Assembly (NCBI GenBank): GCA_046760155.1
Contig: JBHIDQ010000095.1
Location: forward strand, 1 to 5,475
Reading direction: 5' to 3'
DNA: 5,475 nucleotides
Origin: JBHIDQ01 sp046760155
GTDB taxonomy: Bacteria; Chloroflexota; Dehalococcoidia; Dehalococcoidales; RBG-16-60-22
Shown: in pieces, positions 1-5,475 of the stretch
How positions within the stretch are numbered: the first letter of the stretch is position 1
Layout of the letters: each line of letters opens with the position of its first letter
Program-made: the position numbers and the translations under genes
The notes under the pieces: generated by a model
The model's input: the letters and a program-made list of their open reading frames with translations, nothing else
What the model was told of the DNA's origin: nothing
Database searches by the model: none

Positions 1-895
1 CCTCGGCAGCTTCGGCGACGGCTGGTTCCTCAGCTTTCTCCTCTGGTTCTGCGGCAGCCGCCACTTTTCTTTTTCTTCTTGTCGCTGGCTTGGCTGGTTT
101 TTCTTCTGCGGCTGCTTCTGGTGCCGCTTCAGCGGTCACCTCAGCAGTTTCCGCAGCTACCGGCTCAGCTAGCTCTGCTTCTGGTGCAACAGCCGTGGCG
201 GGTTCTGCTTCGGCACTTGTAACGGCGGCCAGCTCAGCGGGCATCTCCTCAACTTCCACTTCCTTAAGCTCGGGAAGGATTTCACCCTTATATATCCAGA
301 CTTTGACGCCAATCCGGCCTAAGGTGGTACGTGCCTCGGTAAAACCGTAATCAATATCAGCTCGTATGGTATGCAGGGGTACCTGTCCCTGATGCATTGT
401 CTGACGACGGGCTATCTCCGCATCGCCCAATCTACCAGCACAACTGACTCTTATTCCCTTCGCCCCGGCCTGGATGGTGCGGAAAATCGCCTGTTTCATG
501 GCTCTTCGGTAGGCAATGCGACGTTGAATCTGTTCCGCGATCGTTTTGGCGACCAAATTAGCATCAAGTTCGGGCTGCCGAATTTCCTGGATATTCAAGC
601 GCACTCTCTTCCCGATCAGTTTTTCAAGGAGAGAACTCAGTTCGTCAACTCGCTGTCCTCCCCGCCCGATGACGATACCCGGACGGGCGGTATGAATCGT
701 TATCGATATCTCTTTTACCTGGCGGTCAATCTCTACCAGTGAGATAGCGGCATCGGCATACTTCGACTGGATAGTTTGCCGAAGCTTCATGTCTTCTCGT
801 AAAGACTCGGCATAATGGGCATCGGCATACCACTTGGCTTGCCAGTCCTGTATGGTACCAATTCTAAAGCCTATCGGATGAACCTTATGACCCAA
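1..895 (-). CDS. rpsC: 30S ribosomal protein S3, with long C-terminal extension (3' end beyond window)
   Basis: S3 binds 16S rRNA in the 30S head and lines the mRNA entry tunnel. The frame is open for 298 codons from a TTG at 895-893 to the left edge with no stop. The N-terminus reads MGHKVHPIGFRIG, as in the family. A KH type 2 domain follows, with its GxxG loop (GRGG) at about residues 77-80. RRAMK at about 130-134 matches the Arg/Arg/Lys patch tied to mRNA helicase activity in E. coli S3. The C-terminal core contains GRLGDAEIAR, VPLHTIRADIDYG and GVKVWIYKGEILP, ending near residue 208. After that comes an Ala/Glu/Pro-rich tail of at least 88 residues with a basic cluster (RRKRK) near 273-277. 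E. coli S3 is about 233 residues in all, so this one is long. The TTG start directly follows the rplV stop, and a strong Shine-Dalgarno lies in the end of rplV. Identity is certain; the function of the tail is unknown. Confidence 0.97.
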   Translation of the reverse strand, partial: MGHKVHPIGFRIGTIQDWQAKWYADAHYAESLREDMKLRQTIQSKYADAAISLVEIDRQVKEISITIHTARPGIVIGRGGQRVDELSSLLEKLIGKRVRLNIQEIRQPELDANLVAKTIAEQIQRRIAYRRAMKQAIFRTIQAGAKGIRVSCAGRLGDAEIARRQTMHQGQVPLHTIRADIDYGFTEARTTLGRIGVKVWIYKGEILPELKEVEVEEMPAELAAVTSAEAEPATAVAPEAELAEPVAAETAEVTAEAAPEAAAEEKPAKPATRRKRKVAAAAEPEEKAEEPAVAEAAE

Positions 896-1243
896 TTACT
901 CCTCCTCCTCACCGGCAACAATAACGGTAATATGGCTGGACCCTTTGTGAACGGGACTGACACGCCCTCGAGCCCGGGGGTAATGCCGCTTCAGGACCGG
1001 TGCCTCATTAGCAAAAATGCTGACAATCTTTAAATCCGAAGGTACCATCTGAAGATTATTCTCCGCATTAGCCGCCGCTGACTTCACCACCTTGGCGACA
1101 ACCCGGGCATTTGGTGACGGCGCAAACCTGAGTAGCGTCAACGCTTCGTCCACTTTTCTACCCCGCACCATATTGATCAGCGGACGCACCTTGCTGGCTG
1201 ATATACCGGTATCCTTAGCTACAGCTCTTACTTCCATATTCAT
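896..1243 (-). CDS. rplV: 50S ribosomal protein L22
   Basis: L22 binds 23S rRNA early in 50S assembly, and its long beta-hairpin lines the peptide exit tunnel beside L4. The product of up to 115 residues matches the family length (about 110). Family signatures include GISASKVRPLINMVRGRKVDEAL, VVAKVVKSAAANAENN, and the hairpin and final strand LKRHYPRARGRVSP...SSHITVIV. Two in-frame ATGs lie at 1243 and 1237 (MNMEV). The only Shine-Dalgarno-like AGGG (1245-1248) is 1 base from the first and 7 bases from the second, so the 113-residue form starting at 1237 is more likely. The protein ends in GEEEE, an acidic tail that E. coli L22 lacks; those codons supply the rpsC ribosome binding site. The gene sits 21 bases after rpsS and abuts rpsC. 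Confidence 0.97.
   Translation of the reverse strand: MNMEVRAVAKDTGISASKVRPLINMVRGRKVDEALTLLRFAPSPNARVVAKVVKSAAANAENNLQMVPSDLKIVSIFANEAPVLKRHYPRARGRVSPVHKGSSHITVIVAGEEEE
899..910 (-). promoter_or_regulatory. Shine-Dalgarno of rpsC, embedded in the Glu codons ending rplV
   Basis: Four GAG codons at the end of rplV give GGAGG in two registers, 5 and 8 bases ahead of the TTG start of rpsC, with the rplV TAA in between. This strong site supports TTG at 895 as the rpsC start. No ATG or GTG is available at the position where S3 proteins begin. It implies translational coupling of rpsC to rplV. Confidence 0.8.
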
Positions 1244-1244
1244 A

Positions 1245-1248
1245 CCCT
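1245..1248 (-). promoter_or_regulatory. Ribosome binding site deciding the rplV start
   Basis: AGGG is the only Shine-Dalgarno-like string in the 21-base rpsS-rplV gap. It is 7 bases from the ATG at 1237 but only 1 base from the ATG at 1243, so it favours the shorter start. Confidence 0.5.
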
Positions 1249-1264
1249 ATCTGCAATAAGTAAG

Positions 1265-1555
1265 CTAACTTTTTCTTACCTGAGTAGCCCTTTCTGACTT
1301 GGTGACGTGCCCTCGGAAGGTTCGGGTTAAAGCAAACTCACCTAACTTGTGCCCCACCATATTTTCGGTGATAAAGATGGGCACATGTCTCCTACCATCA
1401 TGCACCCCAATGGTCAGGCCTACCATCTGGGGCAGGATGGTGGATGAGCGTGACCAGGTTTTGATTACCGCCTTCTGACCAGAACTGATAACGGCATCCA
1501 CTTTCTTTTGTAATTTGGCTTCAATGAATGGGCCTTTCTTAATTGACCTTGACAT
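1265..1555 (-). CDS. rpsS: 30S ribosomal protein S19
   Basis: S19 is a late-assembling protein of the 30S head that pairs with S13 and contacts the A-site finger of 23S rRNA. The complete 96-residue protein fits the family (about 92). It begins MSRSIKKGPFI and carries the core signatures IKTWSRSSTILPQMVG, IGVHDGRRHVPIFITENMVGHKLGEFA and TRTFRGH. The C-terminus is short and basic. The ATG at 1555 is preceded by a strong Shine-Dalgarno AGAGGTGA (1559-1566). The gene starts 17 bases after the rplB stop and ends 21 bases before rplV, the usual S10-operon order. Confidence 0.98.
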   Translation of the reverse strand: MSRSIKKGPFIEAKLQKKVDAVISSGQKAVIKTWSRSSTILPQMVGLTIGVHDGRRHVPIFITENMVGHKLGEFALTRTFRGHVTKSERATQVRKS

Positions 1556-1572
1556 TGCTCACCTCTATTTGC

Positions 1573-2400
1573 CTACTTCCTCCGCCGCTTAACAATTAAT
1601 TTATCTGAAGCTTTTGGCTTTCGGGTGCGATACCCCAGAGCCGGTTTGCCCCACGGCGTTTTCGGTCCAGCCAAGCCTACCGGACTTCTGCCTTCGCCAC
1701 CACCATGGGGGTGGTCACGCGGGGTCATCGCTGAGCCTCTCACCGTGGGTCGCCAGCCCAGCAATCGTTTGCGGCCGGCCTTACCCAGCTCAATGTTCTG
1801 GTGGTCAACATTCCCCACCTGTCCAATAGTCGCCAGGCAATCACCACGGATACGCCGCATCTCTCCAGAGGCTAATCGAACTAGGGCGTATTCACCCTCT
1901 TTTACCATTAGTTGTGCCGCTGAGCCGGCACTCCGCACCAGTTGCCCGCCCTTTCCCTTTTGCAGCTCAACATTATGGATTAGCGTGCCAGTCGGGATTA
2001 GTTTCAAAGGCAGCGCATTTCCCGGCTTTACTTCAGCATCACTGCCTGACATTACCGTGTCCCTGATATTAAGGCCTACTGGAGCCAGGATATATCGTTT
2101 TTCTCCATCAGCATAGTAAATAAGCGCGATGCGTGCCGAGCGGTTGGGGTCATATTCAATCGCCGCCACTCTGCCCGGAACGCCCACTTTATCCCGCTTG
2201 AAGTCAATTTTACGAAGCCTTCGCTTTACGCCACCACCCCGGTGGCGAACCGTTATTTTCCCTTGGTTACTCCGTCCACCCCGCTTCTTTAGCGGGACGA
2301 GCAGTGATTTCTCCGGCTTATCTTTGGTTATTTCTTCAAAGGTAGCGCTGCTCATCCCCCGCCGACCGGGTGAGGTTGGACGATATGTCTTTAGTGCCAC
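1573..2400 (-). CDS. rplB: 50S ribosomal protein L2
   Basis: L2 is a primary 23S rRNA binding protein that supports the peptidyl-transferase centre and the bridge to the 30S subunit. The complete 275-residue product is the usual length (273 in E. coli). The N-terminal half holds GRSNQGKITVRHRGGGVKR and the OB-like fold region. The C-terminal half holds the SH3-like fold and the hallmark DHPHGGGEGRSPVG; His230 aligns with E. coli His229, the residue linked to peptidyl-transferase function. The protein ends in a basic KRRRK. The start is GTG at 2400-2398, with AAGGGGG (2408-2414) 7 bases upstream and no closer ATG. The gene follows rplW by 22 bases and precedes rpsS by 17. Confidence 0.98.
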   Translation of the reverse strand: MALKTYRPTSPGRRGMSSATFEEITKDKPEKSLLVPLKKRGGRSNQGKITVRHRGGGVKRRLRKIDFKRDKVGVPGRVAAIEYDPNRSARIALIYYADGEKRYILAPVGLNIRDTVMSGSDAEVKPGNALPLKLIPTGTLIHNVELQKGKGGQLVRSAGSAAQLMVKEGEYALVRLASGEMRRIRGDCLATIGQVGNVDHQNIELGKAGRKRLLGWRPTVRGSAMTPRDHPHGGGEGRSPVGLAGPKTPWGKPALGYRTRKPKASDKLIVKRRRK

Positions 2401-2422
2401 TCAGTTTCCCCCTTCATCAAGT

Positions 2423-2707
2423 CTAAACACCTTCAAAGATTTCTATTTTGTCCCCAGGCTGGAGGGTGACCACCGCCTTTTTCCAGGGTGGAGTTTGTAC
2501 CATTCTTCTGCCGACTCTTCGCATCTTACCCGATACCCTGGTGACATTAACTCCGGTAACCTTAACCTTGAATGCTTTTTCCACCGCCTGTTTAATCTGA
2601 GGCTTGTTGGCTTCTTTGGCTACCTCAAAAGCGTATTTATTCTGCACTTGCAGCATAGTATTTTTCTCGGTTACTAATGGACGACGTAATACCTCATACA
2701 GGTGCAT
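2423..2707 (-). CDS. rplW: 50S ribosomal protein L23
   Basis: L23 sits at the exit of the peptide tunnel and is the docking site for trigger factor and signal recognition particle. The 94-residue protein fits the family. It opens with YEVLRRPLVTEKN and continues with NKYAFEVAKEANKPQIKQAVEKAF, the extended basic loop (about residues 60-74) and a final strand ending KIEIFEGV. The sequence resembles Dehalococcoides L23 as I recall it, which is part of the taxonomic guess. The ATG at 2707 has a strong Shine-Dalgarno AGAGGTGA (2711-2718) lying inside the end of rplD. The two genes overlap by 14 bases, suggesting coupled translation. Confidence 0.97.
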   Translation of the reverse strand: MHLYEVLRRPLVTEKNTMLQVQNKYAFEVAKEANKPQIKQAVEKAFKVKVTGVNVTRVSGKMRRVGRRMVQTPPWKKAVVTLQPGDKIEIFEGV

Positions 2708-3347
2708 GCTTCACCTCTTGAGCTAATCTCTCCCCCCATATCTCTTCTGCTTTGCGCACCGCATTCACCGTCATCAATAGCATCTTGTGGGAGAGGATGT
2801 CAAGCACATTGAGTAGATTAGCTGGCATTGTCTTAATTTCTTTTAGATTACGGGCTGATTTAATGACGTTTTCCTCTGGCTCAGGGGTAACAATGAGGGC
2901 CGAGGAATCCACCCCGAGGTCAGCTAAAATCTGTACCATCTGCTTCGTCTTTGGTTCCAATTTCAGTTCGGCGATAACCTTTAACTCTTCATCTCTAACC
3001 TTAGCCGAGAGGGCGCACCTTAAGGCTAACTGGCGCATCTTTTTCGGCATGGCTTGCCGGTAGTCCCTTGGTTTGGGACCAAAAATAATGCCCCCTCCCC
3101 GACGCAGCGGTGACCGTCGTCCGCCCGCCCGAGCAAAGCCAGTGCCTTTCTGCCGAAACAATTTTCGACTACTGCCGGAAACTTCGCTCCTGGTTTTGGT
3201 TGAAGCGGTTCCCTGACGGGCATTTGCCCGCTGCCTGACCATTGCCTGATGGACGACCGCCTCATTAAAGGGTACCGCAAAAACATGGTCACTTATTTCA
3301 ATGTGCTCAACCACTTCTCCGGTAAGGCTGTAGACTGGGACGCGCAC
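2694..3347 (-). CDS. rplD: 50S ribosomal protein L4
   Basis: L4 is an early 50S assembly protein whose long loop reaches the exit tunnel constriction opposite L22. In E. coli it also represses the S10 operon. The 217-residue product is near the usual length (201 in E. coli). The N-terminus reads RVPVYSLTGE. The rRNA-binding loop spans about residues 45-97, with GSSRKLFRQKGTGFARAGGRRSP and GGIIFGPKPRDY. The globular end contains VIKSARNLKEIKTMPANLLNVLDIL. About 12 residues follow EEIWG as a short tail. The start is GTG at 3347-3345, 4 bases after the rplC stop, with AGGGGG in the last rplC codons 10 bases upstream. The 3' end overlaps rplW by 14 bases. Whether this L4 autoregulates is unknown: no leader structure can be placed before rpsJ. 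Confidence 0.97.
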   Translation of the reverse strand: MRVPVYSLTGEVVEHIEISDHVFAVPFNEAVVHQAMVRQRANARQGTASTKTRSEVSGSSRKLFRQKGTGFARAGGRRSPLRRGGGIIFGPKPRDYRQAMPKKMRQLALRCALSAKVRDEELKVIAELKLEPKTKQMVQILADLGVDSSALIVTPEPEENVIKSARNLKEIKTMPANLLNVLDILSHKMLLMTVNAVRKAEEIWGERLAQEVKHAPV

Positions 3348-3351
3348 TTCC

Positions 3352-3972
3352 TTACTTCCCCCTGCCTGATTTCTTGATCAATAGTAAACCATTCTGGCTC
3401 CCGGGTACCGCCCCCTTAACTATCAACAAATTGCGAGACGGGTCAGCTTCAAATACCTCCAGACTGCGTGCCGTCACTCGCCGGTTACCCATGTGTCCGG
3501 CCATACGCACTCCTTTGAGTACTCTACCCGGAGAGGCACTAGCACCGATTGAACCTGGGGCACGGTGTCGGTCGGACTGCCCGTGTGTTTTCGGTCCACC
3601 AGCAAAGTGGTGGCGTTTGACCACACCGGCAAAGCCCTTCCCTTTGGACACCCCGGTAATATCAACTAAGTCACCGGCCTTGAAAAGGCCAACATCAATC
3701 TTTTGCCCCACCTCAACCTCTTTAGTATCATCTAATCTGAATTCACGGAGATACTTAAATTGTCCGGCTTCCTTGGGATGCCCCCGCGGAGAGGACTTAA
3801 GTCGCTTGGCTTCACCGAAGCCGAGCTGAACCGCATTGTAGCCATCTTTAGCTACGGTTTTCACTCGGGTTACGGTGCATGGCCCAGCCTCGATGGCGGT
3901 TACCGCAGCCACTTTACCATCGTCTCCGAATACTTGGGACATACCTAGTTTTTTGCCAATAATCTCTGTCAT
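3352..3972 (-). CDS. rplC: 50S ribosomal protein L3
   Basis: L3 initiates 50S assembly and extends a loop close to the peptidyl-transferase centre. The complete 206-residue product matches the family (209 in E. coli). Signatures are IIGKKLGMSQVF at the N-terminus, VDITGVSKGKGFAGVVKRHHF, GPKTHGQSDRHRAPGSIGASASPGRVLKGVRMAGHMG in the central loop, and NLLIVKGAVPG near the end. In E. coli the loop reads SIGQNQTPG and its Gln150 is methylated by PrmB. Here the matching position (residue 144) is Ala, so that modification is not possible at this site. ATG at 3972 has AGGA (3981-3984) 8 bases upstream. It follows rpsJ after 32 bases, the longest gap in the window, in which I see no hairpin or promoter. 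Confidence 0.98.
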   Translation of the reverse strand: MTEIIGKKLGMSQVFGDDGKVAAVTAIEAGPCTVTRVKTVAKDGYNAVQLGFGEAKRLKSSPRGHPKEAGQFKYLREFRLDDTKEVEVGQKIDVGLFKAGDLVDITGVSKGKGFAGVVKRHHFAGGPKTHGQSDRHRAPGSIGASASPGRVLKGVRMAGHMGNRRVTARSLEVFEADPSRNLLIVKGAVPGSQNGLLLIKKSGRGK

Positions 3973-4004
3973 CTGTCAAATCCTAAACGGCTAGAATTTG
4001 TGAT

Positions 4005-4313
4005 TTATAACTTGATATCTATTTCCACCCCCGAAGGTAAGTTCAGTTTGGTTAAGGCATCTATCGTTTTTGAAGTCGTCTCGACAATATCAATGATACG
4101 CTTATGGGTTCGAATCTCAAACTGCTCTTGTGAGTCTTTATCGATAAACGGGGAGCGGATAACACTGAACTTTTGGATATGGGTGGGCAACGGTACTGGT
4201 CCAACGACAACTGCTCCGGTACGCTCCACCGCCTCGACAATCTGTCCTGCCGATTGGTCAACAATCTTATGGTCAAAACCCTTTAACTTGATACGGATCT
4301 TCTGTTTAGCCAT
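4005..4313 (-). CDS. rpsJ: 30S ribosomal protein S10 (NusE)
   Basis: S10 is a 30S head protein. As NusE it also pairs with NusB in transcription antitermination and contacts NusG. The complete 102-residue product is the standard length. It begins MAKQKIRIKLKGFDHKIVDQSAGQIVEAV, has the extended-loop segment PLPTHIQKFSVIRSPFIDKDSQEQFEIRTHKR, and ends with LPSGVEIDIKL. The ATG at 4313 overlaps the fusA stop by 8 bases (ATGGCTAA). Only a weak GGTGGGT lies upstream, so initiation probably relies on ribosomes finishing fusA. In many bacteria tuf and a leader separate fusA from rpsJ; here neither exists. Confidence 0.98.
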   Translation of the reverse strand: MAKQKIRIKLKGFDHKIVDQSAGQIVEAVERTGAVVVGPVPLPTHIQKFSVIRSPFIDKDSQEQFEIRTHKRIIDIVETTSKTIDALTKLNLPSGVEIDIKL

Positions 4314-5475
4314 GTCTTTTACCCACCGCTTGTTCCGTAATTTCTTCGGTCAGTTCCGCCGGTAGCTCCTTATATTGATAGAATTCCAGGGAATGGGTTG
4401 CTCGACCTTGAGTAATTGACCGGAGTCGGGTAGTGTAGCCGAAGGTCTCGGCTAATGGGATAAAGCAATGAATAATGTACATTTCACCCTGAGTTTCGAT
4501 GTTCTCGATGTGGCCTCTCTTAGCATTGAGATCACCAATAATATCACCAAGAAATTCTTCTGGTGTGGCCACTTCCAGCCTCATAATCGGCTCCAAAAGA
4601 GAGGGTTTGGCCTTCATGACACCTTTTCTTAGCGCCATTGCGCCCGCCATCTTAAAGGCCAGCTCTGAAGAGTCAACCTCGTGGTAACTGCCGTCATAAA
4701 GGGTAGCTTTAATATCAACTACGGGATAGCCAGCCAGTACTCCGGTTTCAATTGCCTCTTTAATACCAAGCTCAACGGCCGGGATATATTGCTTCGGTAT
4801 GGCAGCCCCTTTGATTTGTTCAGCAAACTGAAAGCCGCTGCCCCGCTTCATCGGCTCAAGCTCAAGCCAGACATGACCATATTGGCCATGCCCGCCGGTT
4901 TGCCGAACAAATTTTCCTTCCACTTGCACCGGTACCGTAATTGTCTCCTTATAGGCAACTCGTGGTTTACCTACCTTGGCGCTCACCCCAAATTCGCTGA
5001 TTAACCGGTTAACGATAACCTCCAGGTGGAGCTCACCCATACCGGAGACGACTGTTTGCCCGGTCTCCTCATTGTAAGCTACCTTAAAGGTAGGGTCTTC
5101 CTCGGTTAGCTTTTGCAAGGCTTCCCCCATTTTGTCTTGGTCGGCCCTTGTCTTTGGCTCGATAGAAATCGAGAGCACCGGCTCAGGGAAGCGTATCGAT
5201 TCAAGGAGTACCGGTTGGGAGATATCGCATAGAGTGTCGCCGGTAAAGGTGTTTTTGAGACCTAGGGTGGCGGCAATGGTTCCGGTATCAGCTTCGTCTA
5301 CTTCCTCACGACGGTTGGCGTGCATGAGCAGTAGCCGTCCGATGCGCTCCCGCTTGCTTCGAGTGGCATTGAAGACCTGACTGCCTGCCTTCATGATGCC
5401 AGAATAGACTCTAAAATAGACCAGCCTGCCGACAAATGGGTCAGAAACCACTTTAAAGGCCAGTGCCGAAAAGGG
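4306..5475 (-). CDS. fusA: Elongation factor G, C-terminal part (domains II-V; 5' end beyond window)
   Basis: EF-G is the cytoplasmic GTPase that moves tRNAs and mRNA through the ribosome and, with RRF, recycles ribosomes. The frame is open from the right edge (PFSALAFKVVSDPFVG) to a TAA at 4306-4308, giving 389 residues of the usual 690-700. The GTPase domain is therefore off-window. Domain II includes VYFRVYSG and DTGTIAATLGLKNTFTGDTL. Domain III has FPEPVLSISIEPKTRADQDKM and GMGELHLEV. Domain IV has QTGGHGQYGHVWLE and the tip loop GSYHEVDSSELAFK, whose His matches E. coli His583, important for translocation. Domain V has EPIMRLEVATPEEFLGDIIGDLNAKRG and ends near EFYQYKELPAELTEEI. An in-frame GTG at 5451 is an internal Val, not a start. 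The intact tip loop argues for canonical EF-G rather than a diverged paralogue. Confidence 0.98.
   Translation of the reverse strand, partial: PFSALAFKVVSDPFVGRLVYFRVYSGIMKAGSQVFNATRSKRERIGRLLLMHANRREEVDEADTGTIAATLGLKNTFTGDTLCDISQPVLLESIRFPEPVLSISIEPKTRADQDKMGEALQKLTEEDPTFKVAYNEETGQTVVSGMGELHLEVIVNRLISEFGVSAKVGKPRVAYKETITVPVQVEGKFVRQTGGHGQYGHVWLELEPMKRGSGFQFAEQIKGAAIPKQYIPAVELGIKEAIETGVLAGYPVVDIKATLYDGSYHEVDSSELAFKMAGAMALRKGVMKAKPSLLEPIMRLEVATPEEFLGDIIGDLNAKRGHIENIETQGEMYIIHCFIPLAETFGYTTRLRSITQGRATHSLEFYQYKELPAELTEEITEQAVGKRHG

Noticed and set aside
61..85. A-rich run in the S3 tail (coding strand) as a possible programmed frameshift site
   Set aside because: The codons AGA AGA AAA AGA AAA do not form a classical slippery heptamer in frame. 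The zero frame stays open and keeps the same composition on both sides, and no downstream structure is evident.
90..350. Plus-strand Ala/Ser-rich open frame of 86 codons
   Set aside because: It is the antisense of the Ala/Glu/Pro-rich S3 tail. Its low-complexity composition follows directly from the tail codons, and no ribosome binding site supports it.
371..742. Plus-strand open frame of 123 codons opposite rpsC
   Set aside because: It is antisense to the KH and C-terminal core of S3, which is clearly the real gene.
1625..2116. Plus-strand open frame of 163 codons opposite rplB
   Set aside because: It lies wholly antisense to the conserved L2 gene, looks like no protein I know, and has no start signal. 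A shadow frame is the simplest reading.
2129..2677. Plus-strand open frame of 182 codons opposite rplB and rplW
   Set aside because: Although long, it spans two unrelated conserved genes and the gap between them on the opposite strand, with no recognisable motif. It is probably chance.
3973..4004. rpsJ-rplC gap as a possible promoter, terminator or leader
   Set aside because: At 32 bases it is the longest gap, but I see no inverted repeat with a T-run and no clear -10/-35 pair. It holds only the rplC ribosome binding site.
5449..5451. GTG as a start of a separate 381-codon gene
   Set aside because: The frame continues upstream to the window edge with conserved EF-G residues (FSALAFK), so this is an internal valine of fusA.

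Overview
The window is a stretch of the bacterial str/S10 translation gene cluster, read entirely from the minus strand. In transcription order (right to left) it holds the 3' part of fusA (EF-G), rpsJ (S10), rplC (L3), rplD (L4), rplW (L23), rplB (L2), rpsS (S19), rplV (L22) and the 5' part of rpsC (S3), which runs off the left edge. All eight ribosomal protein genes and EF-G look intact, with the family motifs in place. No frameshifts or mobile elements are visible.

The organism is a bacterium with roughly 50% GC. My best guess is Chloroflexota, close to Dehalococcoidia. The L23 and L4 sequences resemble what I remember of Dehalococcoides proteins, and fusA runs directly into rpsJ with no tuf gene between them. 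This is recall plus inference, not a database result.

Layout: fusA 4306-5475 (partial, domains II-V), rpsJ 4005-4313, rplC 3352-3972, rplD 2694-3347, rplW 2423-2707, rplB 1573-2400, rpsS 1265-1555, rplV 896-1243, rpsC 1-895 (partial). The longest non-coding gap is 32 bases (rpsJ-rplC). fusA/rpsJ overlap by 8 bases and rplD/rplW by 14, and rplV/rpsC abut with no spacer. No promoter, terminator or leader is visible between genes, so the set is probably one transcript with translational coupling. Three of the eight starts in view are not ATG: GTG for rplD and rplB, TTG for rpsC.

Functionally, S10, S19 and S3 build the head of the 30S subunit. L3, L4, L23, L2 and L22 are early-binding 50S proteins around the peptidyl-transferase centre and exit tunnel. 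EF-G drives translocation on the finished ribosome.

I found no undescribed system here. The points worth a second look are the long Ala/Glu/Pro-rich tail on S3, the acidic end of L22 whose codons double as the rpsC ribosome binding site, and the tuf-less fusA-rpsJ overlap that leaves no room for a classical S10 leader.
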